From Veillonella intestinalis (GTDB taxonomy: Bacteria; Bacillota; Negativicutes; Veillonellales; Veillonellaceae), in assembly GCF_943193155.1 (NCBI RefSeq), contig NZ_CALPDB010000001.1:434001-498000 (forward strand): a stretch of 64,000 nucleotides of DNA, given 5' to 3'. The position numbers were made by a program, and so were the translations under genes. Position 1 is the stretch's first letter. Every line of letters begins with the position of its first letter. Of this stretch, positions 7,441-17,633 are shown piece by piece. The notes under the pieces are model-generated. The model searched no databases, had not been told where the DNA came from, and saw only the letters and a list, made by a program, of their open reading frames with translations.

Positions 7441-9585
7441 TTATATCACTCCCTGCAAGCGCTCTTTAAAAAGACTATAACGAGCTATACCGCTTTGAGT
7501 CCCTACAGCCTTTTGAATAGCCCCCTTTGTACCAATCACAATTACTTTATTACGTGCTCGTGTCACAGCTGTATATAAAAGGTTTCGCTGTAACATTTGA
7601 TGATACGTAGGAATAAAAGGAATAATTACTGTTCCATATTCACTGCCTTGACTTTTATGTACTGTAATAGCATAGGCTAACATAAAAGATACCATATCTT
7701 CCATAGGCACTTTTACTTCTTTGTCCAAAAAGCGAATAGATACTTCTGTCTTAGAAATAGCAAAAATAACACCTATTTCTCCATTAAAAACTTCCAGCTC
7801 ATAATTATTTAATACTTGAATTACTTTGTCACCCACACGATACACTTGACCATTAATTTTAACTTCACTACGCAAGGTTGATTTTTTATTTAAAGCCTCT
7901 TGAATGTTTTTGGAAATAGCTACACTCCCTGCTACACCACGTCTCATGGGGGAAATAATTTGCACATCTAATTCATCTTCTGTACTAGCTAAGGATTCTT
8001 TATAAGTACTTACAAGGCGGTGCATCATATCTGTCACACTGCGCACTTCTATAAAAGTAAACTCGCCCGCTGATGTCAACTCAGGCATTTTTCCATGGTT
8101 AATATCATGTGCATTTGTTACTATCCGATTCCCTTCTTTTTGGCGAAATATAGTATTTAATCGCACATAAGGAATTACTTCACTATCCAACAAATCACGT
8201 AATACAAAGCCAGCGCCAATAGGTGGCAACTGATCTACGTCACCAACTATAATTACATACGCTGACTCTGGAATAGCTGCTAGCAAAGAATAATAAAGCT
8301 GTACATTTAACATAGATGCTTCATCTACAATGACTACATCAGCTTCAAGCAAATTATCTTCATTCTTGGTAAAATCATAAGAATCACTTCCTTGAACTGG
8401 CATTAAAAGGCGATGAATCGTAGTCGCTTCATATCCAGTGGCCTCAGTCAATCGCTTAGCCGCACGCCCTGTAGGTGCACAAAGTAAAATACGATTTTGC
8501 GAAGTTTGTTGAAACGCTTCTACAAGCGCCTGTATAATCGTCGTTTTGCCTGTACCTGGCCCCCCCGTAATCAGTGCCATTTTATTTTGAAGCGCCAATT
8601 GAATAGCTTCTTTTTGAGCATCACCTAATTGAATTTGCTTATGCAACTCAAATTGCTCAATAAAACTTGTTAGGTCCAAAGAAATAACAGCCCCATCAGC
8701 CATTAATTGTTGCGTCAAATAGGCAGCTTCTGACTCAGCATGATAAATATTAGGACTATATACATACAGTAATCCCTCATGTTCTACACCAATAATTTGC
8801 CCATACTCTAACAATTCTTCAATGCGGGCAGCAGTTTCTTCCGCATAACCACTTAACATATCAAAGACTAGGCCAATTAATTCATCTACTGGCATACAAC
8901 TATGTCCATTATCACTAATATTACGTAACGTATAGATAACGGCAGCTTCAATTCGTCGCTCATCATCAGGTGCTACATCAAGGGCTGATCGTAAAGTATC
9001 TGCCATAGAAAAAGAAATTGTACTATCAATATCCATTAATCTAAATGGATTATCTTCTAATACTTGTATGGCTGCACCGCCATAGGTAGTATACAATGTA
9101 CGGCTCCAGCGTGAACTGAGGCCTGCCCCTTCTAAAAATCGATTAATTTCTTGCAAAACACCTTCGCCGCGCAACGAATTATACAAGTCGTCCTTTACAC
9201 TTTTTCGCAAACCAGGAACAGCTAATAATTCTACAGGATCCTCAGCTCGCAGTACCTCGAGTAATGCTTCATCAAAATACGCTACAATCTTGTCAATTGA
9301 CTTCTCGCCTAGGCCACGTACACCTAAGTTAATTAAATACTGTTTGGCCCCATACAAAGTATCAGGTTTTAGTCGTTCAATTGTATTGGTTTCAAATTGG
9401 CGACCATATTTTTTATGGGTAATATAACGACCGGTTAATTCTAAATCGTCCCCTTCTTTAGGAGCTTCTAAATTAGCAGTACAAACGATTCGTTCTTCAT
9501 TATAATCTTCTATAAGAAATACACAATAGGAATTTGTTTCATTGTGATAAATTAATCGTTGCACAATGCCCCGAATTGTTTCCAT
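7441..9585 (-). CDS. recD2: ATP-dependent DNA helicase RecD2
   Basis: 714 residues, cytoplasmic superfamily 1B 5'-3' helicase of the RecBC-independent RecD2 type. An N-terminal OB-like and helix-hairpin-helix region (LAVPGLRKS, about 120-130) is followed by Walker A GGPGTGKTT (about 340), Walker B VVIVDEASM, GDVDQLPPIG and the late motif AITVHKSQGSEYGTVIIP plus YTAVTRARN. The start METIRGIV overlaps the preceding stop codon by one base (TAATG). It probably acts in repair and replication-fork processing; a role beside ComF in handling incoming DNA is inference. Confidence 0.94.
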   Translation of the reverse strand: METIRGIVQRLIYHNETNSYCVFLIEDYNEERIVCTANLEAPKEGDDLELTGRYITHKKYGRQFETNTIERLKPDTLYGAKQYLINLGVRGLGEKSIDKIVAYFDEALLEVLRAEDPVELLAVPGLRKSVKDDLYNSLRGEGVLQEINRFLEGAGLSSRWSRTLYTTYGGAAIQVLEDNPFRLMDIDSTISFSMADTLRSALDVAPDDERRIEAAVIYTLRNISDNGHSCMPVDELIGLVFDMLSGYAEETAARIEELLEYGQIIGVEHEGLLYVYSPNIYHAESEAAYLTQQLMADGAVISLDLTSFIEQFELHKQIQLGDAQKEAIQLALQNKMALITGGPGTGKTTIIQALVEAFQQTSQNRILLCAPTGRAAKRLTEATGYEATTIHRLLMPVQGSDSYDFTKNEDNLLEADVVIVDEASMLNVQLYYSLLAAIPESAYVIIVGDVDQLPPIGAGFVLRDLLDSEVIPYVRLNTIFRQKEGNRIVTNAHDINHGKMPELTSAGEFTFIEVRSVTDMMHRLVSTYKESLASTEDELDVQIISPMRRGVAGSVAISKNIQEALNKKSTLRSEVKINGQVYRVGDKVIQVLNNYELEVFNGEIGVIFAISKTEVSIRFLDKEVKVPMEDMVSFMLAYAITVHKSQGSEYGTVIIPFIPTYHQMLQRNLLYTAVTRARNKVIVIGTKGAIQKAVGTQSGIARYSLFKERLQGVI

Positions 9586-10352
9586 TACCGTACCACATTA
9601 GGCAATGCTGCTACAATTTCCTCTACGGAATCAGCAATTGTACTCGCATTTTGTACCTTTACATGGCAAACTTTCTCATATAAAGGATATCGCTCTTCAT
9701 ATAAACGGAAAATATATTCAATGCTTTCTTTTAATAAAGGACGAATTTCCATGTCTAAATCATCAAGAATTTGAGTTACATCACGATGAATAAACACTAC
9801 AAAGCCAGATTCACGCATTAAATTAACAGTGTCTTCAGATAATACGGTGCCACCACCAGTAGCGATAACAGCTGGCATCTTATGATTTACAATATCAGTA
9901 ATGGCTTCAAATTCATCTTTACGGAAAGCATCTTCGCCATCATAGATAATGATATTTTGAATGGACTTACCTGTCTTTTCTTGGATAACAGCATCCAAAT
10001 CATAAAATTCCATTCCTTGATGTTGAGCTAATGCTTTACCTACTGTTGTCTTACCAGCGCCTGGCATACCAATCAAGAAAATATGTTGTTGCATATGCTG
10101 TTTCTGACAAGTTTTGCTAATATCTAAAATCGATTCTACAAATTGATTAACATATCCTTTTAGATCACTAGCTTCTACATAGCTTAATGTCTTAGCCAAC
10201 ACTTCTTGTTCTCTTTGAGGCTCATATATACTAATATTTTCAGCTTCTTTTATACGAGCAATCTCTAAAATAACCTGTAAACGTTCTTCAAAGGTTTTAA
10301 CTAATTCTTTATCTATAGCATCAATTTTTTGACGTGCTTCTTGTAAATTCAT
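9585..10352 (-). CDS. aroK: Bifunctional chorismate mutase (AroQ class) - shikimate kinase fusion
   Basis: 255 residues. Residues 1 to about 80 are an all-helical AroQ-type chorismate mutase domain (ARQKIDAIDKELVKTFEERL, then IYEPQREQEV with the catalytic-helix pattern). Residues about 92-255 are a shikimate kinase: Walker A GMPGAGKTT (about 95-103), DLDAVIQEKTG, FRKDEFEAI, GGGTV and the LID arginine in RPLL. The enzyme joins two non-adjacent shikimate-pathway steps (shikimate to shikimate 3-phosphate; chorismate to prephenate). Typical single shikimate kinases are about 170 residues. An AGGAG site precedes the ATG. Confidence 0.93.
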   Translation of the reverse strand: MNLQEARQKIDAIDKELVKTFEERLQVILEIARIKEAENISIYEPQREQEVLAKTLSYVEASDLKGYVNQFVESILDISKTCQKQHMQQHIFLIGMPGAGKTTVGKALAQHQGMEFYDLDAVIQEKTGKSIQNIIIYDGEDAFRKDEFEAITDIVNHKMPAVIATGGGTVLSEDTVNLMRESGFVVFIHRDVTQILDDLDMEIRPLLKESIEYIFRLYEERYPLYEKVCHVKVQNASTIADSVEEIVAALPNVVR

Positions 10353-10489
10353 ACTTACCTCGCTCCTACATAGCTATACGGTACCATTAATAGAGAAGAA
10401 CATTTGTATCTTCTCATGCCCTTATATTTTACCATATTCCCTAATTTTCTTGTAGCATTAAGAGGGAATTTCCTAACAAGGCAAAATAA

Positions 10490-10532
10490 AATGACCCTTA
10501 CGCATATCCTCATGGACTCTGTAAAGGTCATT
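10490..10532 (-). terminator. Intrinsic terminator of the aminotransferase gene at 10564
   Basis: AATGACC...TTAC pairs with GTAA...GGTCATT with one internal mismatch and a 20-nt loop; on minus it ends in TTTTATTTTG. Confidence 0.7.
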
Positions 10533-10563
10533 AACAATTATTTGCTACAGCTTTAAGGTAAAC

Positions 10564-11751
10564 CTATTTATTTAAATTCTCATTCAAAACATCAGCAATT
10601 CGCTTAATACCATCACGAATAGTCGCTTCATCATTACAAGAATAATTTAAGCGGAAGAAATTCGTATTACCTTCTGATGTAAAGAAAGCTTCCCCAGGAA
10701 CAAAGGCAACTTTACGCTCGATACATTGCTGTAAAATATCACGGGATTTTAAATGCTCTGGCAACGTACACCAAATGAATAAGCCTCCTTCTGGATAGGT
10801 GTGAGTGACCTCCTTAGGAAAGAATTCATCAATGGCTTGTAACATAGCATCACGACGAGAGCGATATAATTTTATAATACTTTGTACATGAGCATCAAAA
10901 TCAAAATTTTGTAACCAAGCTTCGCAAATACGTTGTGAAAATGGTGCTGTAGATAAATCCATATTTTGTTTTAACAAGTCACACTTTTCAATAAATAATG
11001 GATTCCCCGCAATCCAGCCTAAGCGGAAACCAGGAGCGAACGTTTTTGAAAAAGTCCCCAAAGAACAAACTAAGCCCTTCGTATCAAAGGTATTAAGAGA
11101 TGGTAAATACTCCCCTTCATAACGAAGTTCACCATATGGATTATCTTCAATAACGGGTACTTCAAATTCATCCACAACTTTCATGAATTCTTCCCGTCGT
11201 TCACGCGACCAAGTAATGCCAGTTGGGTTCTGAAAATCTGTTACCACATAAATTAAACGTACCGTATGTGTTTCCAAAGCTTTACGTAGCTCCGAAATAA
11301 TCATACCTTGTCCATCGCCTGGAATTTCAACATAATTAACCCCACTTAAATTAAAAGCGGTAATAGCCCCTAAATAAGATGGTTTTTCCACAAGTACAGT
11401 ATCACCTGTATTGCAGAATAAGCGACATAACATATCTAATCCCTGTTGCGAGCCACAAGTAATTAAAATATTGTCTTTAGTAAAATTAGTTTTAACAATG
11501 CGATTCATACGCTTTGCAATACTGTCCCTAAGAGGTTCATAACCAAGTGAAGGGCCATACTGCAAGGCTTTACCAGCATCACCATTTAAGACGATTTCCG
11601 TAGCCTTTCTAATCTCTTCAGCTGGAAATGATTCTTCCGCTGGCAACCCTCCAGCAAATGAAATCATATCTGGCTGCGCAATAAGCTTTAAAATATCTCC
11701 TGTATCTGAGTGCTTAATTGCATTAACTGCATCTGAAAAACGTATAGCCAT
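10564..11751 (-). CDS. PLP-dependent aminotransferase, class I/II (second paralogue)
   Basis: 395 residues, same family and length as the enzyme at 2449. Motifs: VTDFQNPTG, IEDNPYGE, GTFSKTFAPGFRLGW (PLP lysine) and FFRLNYS (substrate Arg). It starts MAIRFSDAVNAIKHSD with an AGGAGG site and is a single-gene unit with its own near-consensus promoter and terminator. Likely a branched-chain, aromatic or 2-aminoadipate aminotransferase; not resolvable by eye. Confidence 0.9.
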   Translation of the reverse strand: MAIRFSDAVNAIKHSDTGDILKLIAQPDMISFAGGLPAEESFPAEEIRKATEIVLNGDAGKALQYGPSLGYEPLRDSIAKRMNRIVKTNFTKDNILITCGSQQGLDMLCRLFCNTGDTVLVEKPSYLGAITAFNLSGVNYVEIPGDGQGMIISELRKALETHTVRLIYVVTDFQNPTGITWSRERREEFMKVVDEFEVPVIEDNPYGELRYEGEYLPSLNTFDTKGLVCSLGTFSKTFAPGFRLGWIAGNPLFIEKCDLLKQNMDLSTAPFSQRICEAWLQNFDFDAHVQSIIKLYRSRRDAMLQAIDEFFPKEVTHTYPEGGLFIWCTLPEHLKSRDILQQCIERKVAFVPGEAFFTSEGNTNFFRLNYSCNDEATIRDGIKRIADVLNENLNK

Positions 11752-11783
11752 AATGATAACCTCCTTAAATTATTGTAGTTTTT

Positions 11784-11834
11784 ATCATACTCTTATCATA
11801 GGTAAATGTCAACTAAAAATATACAACTGTGTAT
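11784..11834 (-). promoter_or_regulatory. Promoter of the second aminotransferase gene, with upstream palindrome
   Basis: TTGACA (11807-11812), 17-bp spacer, TATGAT (11784-11789) on minus. Just upstream is a 16-bp inverted repeat, TATACA-4 nt-TGTATA, at about 11819-11834, in the place where an activator or repressor could bind. Confidence 0.7.
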
Positions 11835-11891
11835 AAAGAATGGACATATTTTATTATGCACTTTATAAGATTTTTTTATGATAAAAATCAA

Positions 11892-11928
11892 AAGCGCCTG
11901 TAAAGATTCAATTCTTTAACAGACGCTT
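11892..11928 (-). terminator. Terminator of the nusA-infB-ribF operon
   Basis: Imperfect 14-bp stem (AAGCG-CTGT-AAAGA / TCTTT-ACAG-CGCTT) with T-rich sequence (TTTTGATTTTT) after it on minus, 58 bases past ribF. Confidence 0.75.
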
Positions 11929-11985
11929 AACTGCTTTTTCATTACTTTCAGAAATAATATTACCCTTATAAGTAATGAAGTCGTT

Positions 11986-12918
11986 TTATTTATTTTTAAA
12001 GAACTCCTTAGCCTGCTGTTCATCAATCTTCATCTGACCAATTAATTCATCTAAGGAATTAAACCGCTGTTCTGGACGCAATAATTGCCAAAATTCAACC
12101 GTTGCTTCATGGCCATATACCATTTGATTAAAATCAAAAAGATGAACCTCAAAACGGTGATATTGATTTTCAAAGGTTGGATTATCTCCTAAGTTCCCTA
12201 CTCCTTCATACCATTGACCATCAAGAAATACACGATTCACATATACTCCATCAGGTGGCAAGGTAAGTTCTTTAGGAAATAAGAAATTCAGTGTAGGAAA
12301 CCCTAAGGTGCGCCCACGCTGATCCCCTTCAATTACTACTCCACGAAACATGTAGGGTCTGCCCAATAAGGCTTTAGCAAAGGCTAAATCCCCTTTACGA
12401 ACAGCTTGTCGAATTAATGTACTGGATACATGTTCTTGTACTTCTTGGCATTGTGCTAATGACAGCGCGTGTACAACAATCGGTCTATCTTGTAATAACT
12501 GTTGAATTAAAGCAGGCGTTCCTTTGCCGCCAGCACCAAATGTAAAATTTTGTCCTACTACAAAAGCAATCACATTATTATGAGCCGTCAAGGCTACTAC
12601 AAATTCCTCAGCCGGTATAGCTAATAATTCTTTAGTCATTGGCAAACACAATACATAATCAACACCAAGGTCGTGTAAAATTTCACCTTTCAACACAGCC
12701 TGTAAAAGCATGGTCGGACAACGAGATGGATTTAAAATATGCAAAGGGTGATGATCAAAGGTCACCACTACCGTACTAGCCTTCGCCGCCTTTGCTTCAG
12801 CTACAGCACGCTGTATTACCGATTGATGACCACGATGAAGGCCATCAAAGGTACCTAATGCATAGACAATATTAGTGTTTAATTGTTGTAACTCTGCAAA
12901 GGACGTTAAAATCTTCAT
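11986..12918 (-). CDS. ribF: Bifunctional riboflavin kinase / FAD synthetase
   Basis: 310 residues. The N-terminal FAD synthetase domain has the nucleotidyltransferase motif GTFDGLHRGHQ (about 22-32) and the ISSTLIR-type block (VSSTLIRQAVRKG). The C-terminal flavokinase domain has GRTLGFPTLNF and PPDGVYV. It makes FMN and then FAD from riboflavin in the cytoplasm. Last gene of the nusA operon, 10 bases after truB, as in many Firmicutes. No FMN riboswitch is visible in front of it. Confidence 0.96.
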   Translation of the reverse strand: MKILTSFAELQQLNTNIVYALGTFDGLHRGHQSVIQRAVAEAKAAKASTVVVTFDHHPLHILNPSRCPTMLLQAVLKGEILHDLGVDYVLCLPMTKELLAIPAEEFVVALTAHNNVIAFVVGQNFTFGAGGKGTPALIQQLLQDRPIVVHALSLAQCQEVQEHVSSTLIRQAVRKGDLAFAKALLGRPYMFRGVVIEGDQRGRTLGFPTLNFLFPKELTLPPDGVYVNRVFLDGQWYEGVGNLGDNPTFENQYHRFEVHLFDFNQMVYGHEATVEFWQLLRPEQRFNSLDELIGQMKIDEQQAKEFFKNK

Positions 12919-12928
12919 ACATCAATTC

Positions 12929-13807
12929 CTATAAAAAAATATTTTTTACTACTTTTAAGGTACTTTCCGTACCCTCTACTATACCAAAGAAACCATTTGA
13001 GCTATAGGCACAATATAATTGTTGTGCTACCCCTTCAAAATTGGCAATAGCTTCATAAGGCCATTGCTTGCCTTGTTTTAACGCTAATAAACCAGCTTCA
13101 GATACCTGAACTATAGGCATATGACTTAATGCCGACTCTGTAGGCAAAACACAGGTCTCCCCACGCTCTAGCAATTCCTCCGCTGTAATAGCTTGCTCTA
13201 TTGTATAAGCACCAACAGCAGTACGAGCTAGTTGTGTCATAGTTCCTGGAATACCTATGGCTGTTGTAATATCACGTAATAAAGCTCTAATATAAGTACC
13301 TGCCGAACAAGTTACTCGTATTGTAAAATAAGGATACGCATAGGCTAATAATTGGCATTCATAAATAGTAATAGTGCGACTGGGCAGCGTAAACGCAACC
13401 CCTTCACGAGCCAATTCATAGGCACGACGACCATTGACTTTTATTGCCGAATATATTGAAGGTTGCTGACTTTTCTCACCAATAAAAGAATGAATCACAT
13501 CTTCCAATCTTTGCCAAGACGGCACATCGTTGGGCACGACTTCCTCCTGCAAAGGTATGCCTGTACTATCTTCAGTATCAGTACCATAACCAAAGCGACA
13601 TTCTGCTACATAGGTTTTAGCTACATTTTCAGTATATTCTATAATACGCGTAGCTTTACCTACGAAAATAGGTAATACACCATAGGCCAATGGATCTAAT
13701 GTCCCACTATGACCAATACGACGCTCTTTTAGAATACGTCGACAAATGCCTACAGCATCATGACTCGTGATCCCTGGTGGTTTCAAAAACGGAAATACGC
13801 CATCCAT
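12929..13807 (-). CDS. truB: tRNA pseudouridine-55 synthase
   Basis: 292 residues. It converts U55 of the tRNA T-loop to pseudouridine. The catalytic aspartate lies in GHSGTLDPLAYGVLPI (Asp38), and the N-terminal block is FLKPPGITSHDAV. Its ATG overlaps the nrnA stop codon by one base (TAATG). Length is typical. Confidence 0.96.
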   Translation of the reverse strand: MDGVFPFLKPPGITSHDAVGICRRILKERRIGHSGTLDPLAYGVLPIFVGKATRIIEYTENVAKTYVAECRFGYGTDTEDSTGIPLQEEVVPNDVPSWQRLEDVIHSFIGEKSQQPSIYSAIKVNGRRAYELAREGVAFTLPSRTITIYECQLLAYAYPYFTIRVTCSAGTYIRALLRDITTAIGIPGTMTQLARTAVGAYTIEQAITAEELLERGETCVLPTESALSHMPIVQVSEAGLLALKQGKQWPYEAIANFEGVAQQLYCAYSSNGFFGIVEGTESTLKVVKNIFL

Positions 13808-14745
13808 TAATGAATCACCGCTATTAGTTGTGCTATCGCACCAGCTATATCTGCCTGAATCGTACAGCCAGCAGCTTTTACATGGCCACCACCACCAAAT
13901 TGGCTAGCAATAGCATTTACATCAGTTTCTTTGGCACGTAAACTTACCCGTGTCGTTTTTTTATTTACAGCTTTTAATAAAATAGCTACATCAACTGTAT
14001 CAACATTACGAATCAAATCAACATAACCATCTGTATCATCCCCTACTTTAGCCATTAATGCTTCATCAAGGGCAATAACTGCGACTTTTCCATCCTTAAA
14101 AAACTGAATAGTCTGTAAGGCTTCTTTCATAACTTCAATGCGCGCTATGGTAGTCACTTCTACATGTTCTGAAACAATATTAGGCTGTGCCCCACAAGCT
14201 ACGCAAAGAGCCCCCATTTTTAAGGTTTGCTCCGTAGTGTTACTAAAGCGGAAGAACCCACAATCTGTGGCAATCGCCATATATAAAGCATTGGCCATAG
14301 ACGCAGTAATCTTCCAGCCCCAGCTATCACACAGATAAGCTAAAATTTCACCAGTAGCAGCAAAGTCAGGACAGAGGAATAAAGCCTCAGCAAATTGGCT
14401 ATTAGAAATGTGATGATCAATATTATAAATAGGTGCTTTACAATAAGTACCAACTTCACCAATACGCTCAAACGTACTGGCATCGAGCACTAATAACATA
14501 TCTGCATCCCAAGTAGTCATTTCCTTAGGCTGCTTAATTTTATCGCTATGTGCTAAAAAGCTGTATTTAGCAGGCACTATATCATCGACTACCATAGTAA
14601 CGTTTTTGCCTTCATTAGTGAGTGCTTCATAAAAGGCTACCATGGAGCCAATAGCATCTCCATCTGGATGAACATGAACGGTTAAAATAATATGCTGTGC
14701 ATCATCTAATGCAACTTTTAACTGTTCTTTAGTTATGGCTGCCAT
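13807..14745 (-). CDS. nrnA: DHH/DHHA1 phosphoesterase, NrnA type (nanoRNase / pAp phosphatase)
   Basis: 312 residues. It degrades 2-5 nt RNA remnants and 3'-phosphoadenosine 5'-phosphate. DHH domain: VHVHPDGDAIGSM and NIDHHISNSQF; DHHA1 domain ends with FGGGGHVKAAGC. I chose the ATG at 14745, with an AAGG site 9 bases before it; an ATG three codons upstream sits on top of that site. It overlaps rbfA. Position in the infB operon next to rbfA is the usual one. Confidence 0.94.
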   Translation of the reverse strand: MAAITKEQLKVALDDAQHIILTVHVHPDGDAIGSMVAFYEALTNEGKNVTMVVDDIVPAKYSFLAHSDKIKQPKEMTTWDADMLLVLDASTFERIGEVGTYCKAPIYNIDHHISNSQFAEALFLCPDFAATGEILAYLCDSWGWKITASMANALYMAIATDCGFFRFSNTTEQTLKMGALCVACGAQPNIVSEHVEVTTIARIEVMKEALQTIQFFKDGKVAVIALDEALMAKVGDDTDGYVDLIRNVDTVDVAILLKAVNKKTTRVSLRAKETDVNAIASQFGGGGHVKAAGCTIQADIAGAIAQLIAVIH

Positions 14746-15094
14746 TGTCTTCATCCTTTTTTATATCTTGTAACAAGGACTCAATATGCATACTATAATC
14801 TAAAGATGTATCGGCATCAAAAGAAATTTCAGGTACATAGCGGAGACGTAATACTTTACCTAATTCGCTACGTACATGACCAGCTGCATGCCGTAAAGCC
14901 TGCAAAGAAGCCTTTTTTTCTTCATCTTTACCAAATAAACTTACATAAATAGTTGCTTGTCGTAAGTCCCCCGTCACTTCTACATCAGTAACAGTGACAA
15001 AGCCGATGCGTGGGTCTTTAAGACCACGCATCAACATGCTACTCACTTCTTGTTTTATAAATTCTTGTAATTTACGTACACGTACGTCGCTCAT
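14729..15094 (-). CDS. rbfA: 30S ribosome-binding factor A
   Basis: 121 residues with a KH-type fold; helps mature the 16S rRNA 5' end in 30S assembly and cold adaptation. Signature blocks: RVRKLQEFIKQEVSSML, KDPRIGFVTVTDVEVTGDL and RYVPEISFDADTSLDYSMHIE. AGGAGG precedes the ATG. Follows infB by 9 bases. Confidence 0.96.
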   Translation of the reverse strand: MSDVRVRKLQEFIKQEVSSMLMRGLKDPRIGFVTVTDVEVTGDLRQATIYVSLFGKDEEKKASLQALRHAAGHVRSELGKVLRLRYVPEISFDADTSLDYSMHIESLLQDIKKDEDNGSHN

Positions 15095-15103
15095 TGAGGC
15101 CTC

Positions 15104-17617
15104 CTAAATCTGTGGCGCAATTTCTTCCATTGTGAAGGCTTCAATTACGTCGCCTTCTTTAATATCACGGTAACGCTCAATGGAAATACCACATTCAAAA
15201 CCACTCTTCACTTCTTTTACTTCATCTTTAAAGCGACGTAAGGAATCAACTTCCCCTTCATGAACAACTACACCATCACGAATTAAACGAATTTCAGATT
15301 TATTCGTAATCTTACCTTCTGTAATATAAGAACCAGCAACAATTGCTTTTGGTGTAGAAATTACTTGTCGTACTTCAGCACGACCAAGAATTACTTCTTT
15401 AAATTCTGGTGTTAACATACCACGCATAGCGCTTTCTACGTCATTAATAGCATCATAAATAACGCGATATGTACGAAGATCTACGCTTTCTTTCTCAGCG
15501 GCTTTACGAACCACAGCATCTGGACGTACATTAAAGCCAATAATAATTGCATTAGAAGCAGAAGCTAACATTACGTCAGATTCATTAATAGCACCTACAG
15601 CCGCATGAACAATAACAATGCGCACTTCTGGGTTTTTAATAGCTTCTAAGGACTGGCGTAATGCTTCTACAGAACCTTGTACGTCAGCTTTAATAATAAT
15701 ATTTAAATCTTTTAATTCACCTTGTTGAATTTGGTTGAAAATATCATCTAAGGTTACTTTATGCGTAGCCCCTAATTCAGCAATACGTTGTTTTTCCACA
15801 CGTTTTTCTGCAATAGTACGTGCTTCGTTATCATCAACGGCATCCATGATTTCACCAGCTTGTGGCACATCAGAAAGACCTAGTACTTCTACTGGCATAG
15901 ATGGGCGGGCTACTTTAACTTTTTCGCCTCGTTCATTGGTCATAGCACGGACTTTACCATAAGCAACGCCAGCAATGATATTGTCACCTACACGCAAGCT
16001 ACCTTTTTGTACTAATACTGTACATACAGGACCACGGCCTTTATCTAACTTGGCTTCAATAACCACGCCTTGAGCATTACGATTTGGATTAGCTTTTAAT
16101 TCCATCACTTCTGCAACAAGCAAGATATTTTCTAATAAATCATCAATACCTTGACGTTGTTTAGCCGATACAGGCACCATTATGATATCGCCACCCCATT
16201 CTTCTGGGATTAAACCATGTTCAGCTAATTGCTGTTTTACATGGTCAGGGTTAGCACCTGGTTTATCCATTTTATTAATCGCTACAATAATAGGCACATT
16301 AGCGGATTTAGCATGGTTAATCGCTTCAATAGTTTGTGGCATAACACCATCATCGGCAGCTACTACTAATACAGCAATATCTGTTGACTGAGCACCACGC
16401 AAACGCATAGCTGTAAATGCTTCATGGCCAGGTGTATCTAAGAAGGTAATCTTATTCCCTTTATAGCGAACCATATACGCACCGATATGCTGCGTAATAC
16501 CACCAGCTTCCGAAGCCGTTACATTAGTCTGACGGATTACATCCAATAAGGAGGTTTTACCATGGTCAACATGACCCATAATAGTAACAACGGCTGGACG
16601 AGGTTGTAAGCTTTCTGGAGAATCTTCAATTTCACGAATTTCAGTAGGATCTTCTTCTGGTGCAGCTTCAGAAACATTAACACCAAACTCTTCTGCTACA
16701 ATAGCAGCCGTTTCGAAATCAATTTCTTGATTGATTGTCGCCATTACACCTAAAAGCATAAGTTTTTTAATGATTTCACTCACTTCGCGGCCCATAGTTT
16801 CAGCCAATTCTTTAACTGTTAATGTTTGGCCAATTTCAATGTGAGTAGCAATCATTGCTTCTGCTTTACGTTTTTCTTCTTCTTTATGTTGGCGATTTTG
16901 TTCATTACGCTGTTTTACGCGATTCTTGCTTTTTGCCAAAGAGGTAGATAATAAAGACTGCGGGCGGTTACCATTGCGATTCTTTTTATCTTTTTTATTG
17001 CGACGATCATTGTTATTATTGCCATCACGATTGCTACGAGCATCTTTATTATTGCGATTATCACGGGTATCACGATTATTTTTCCGATCATTAGGACGTT
17101 CGTTACGGTCATTGCGATTATTTGTTTCGTTCTTCTTATCCGCATGACGAGTATTATTGCGATCTTGCCCTTTATTGTCATTGCGATTATCTTGACGTTG
17201 GCCAGCTTGATTAGTTTTATTAGCTGGTTTCTGATTGCGAGACTCTTGCTTATGCTCAGACCCTTTGTGAGTTTGACCAGCTACTTTACGGTTCTCTGGT
17301 TTCTGACCATCTGTTTTATGACCTGCAGCTTTATGAGTATCCTGCTTCTTAGGCTGCTCTGCTGTTTTATGAGCTGGTTTTGAATTAGTTTTAGGTGCTT
17401 CAGCTTTAGGGGCTTCAACTTTCGTAGCAGCTTCTACTTTTTTAGGTACAGAAGTATCTGCTTTCTTAAAATGCTTTTCTACTAAAGCTACACCGGCTTC
17501 ATCTAAACCACTAGCTGGCGTTTTTGATTCATAACCATTGCGGCTTAAGAAATCTATAATTCGTTTATTTTCTACATTTAGTTCTTTACTTAAATCACGT
17601 ATTCTTTTTTTTGACAT
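15104..17617 (-). CDS. infB: Translation initiation factor IF-2
   Basis: 837-residue GTPase that loads fMet-tRNA on the 30S subunit. Order: N-terminal IF2N motif ([19 protein letters not shown]), a low-complexity linker (about residues 55-215) very rich in Asn, Asp, Arg, Lys, Gln, a second IF2N region, G1 GHVDHGKT (about 348), [12 protein letters not shown], then the C-terminal fMet-tRNA-binding domains ([16 protein letters not shown]). The polar linker is unusually N/D/R-rich, with short RN/DN/KN repeats. Confidence 0.97.
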   Translation of the reverse strand: MSKKRIRDLSKELNVENKRIIDFLSRNGYESKTPASGLDEAGVALVEKHFKKADTSVPKKVEAATKVEAPKAEAPKTNSKPAHKTAEQPKKQDTHKAAGHKTDGQKPENRKVAGQTHKGSEHKQESRNQKPANKTNQAGQRQDNRNDNKGQDRNNTRHADKKNETNNRNDRNERPNDRKNNRDTRDNRNNKDARSNRDGNNNNDRRNKKDKKNRNGNRPQSLLSTSLAKSKNRVKQRNEQNRQHKEEEKRKAEAMIATHIEIGQTLTVKELAETMGREVSEIIKKLMLLGVMATINQEIDFETAAIVAEEFGVNVSEAAPEEDPTEIREIEDSPESLQPRPAVVTIMGHVDHGKTSLLDVIRQTNVTASEAGGITQHIGAYMVRYKGNKITFLDTPGHEAFTAMRLRGAQSTDIAVLVVAADDGVMPQTIEAINHAKSANVPIIVAINKMDKPGANPDHVKQQLAEHGLIPEEWGGDIIMVPVSAKQRQGIDDLLENILLVAEVMELKANPNRNAQGVVIEAKLDKGRGPVCTVLVQKGSLRVGDNIIAGVAYGKVRAMTNERGEKVKVARPSMPVEVLGLSDVPQAGEIMDAVDDNEARTIAEKRVEKQRIAELGATHKVTLDDIFNQIQQGELKDLNIIIKADVQGSVEALRQSLEAIKNPEVRIVIVHAAVGAINESDVMLASASNAIIIGFNVRPDAVVRKAAEKESVDLRTYRVIYDAINDVESAMRGMLTPEFKEVILGRAEVRQVISTPKAIVAGSYITEGKITNKSEIRLIRDGVVVHEGEVDSLRRFKDEVKEVKSGFECGISIERYRDIKEGDVIEAFTMEEIAPQI

Positions 17618-17633
17618 CTACATGCCCCCTTAA

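Noticed and set aside
10355-10537. 60-codon frame between the aroK fusion gene and the second aminotransferase gene, minus strand
   Set aside because: No ribosome site, unusual composition, and it contains the terminator at 10490-10532.
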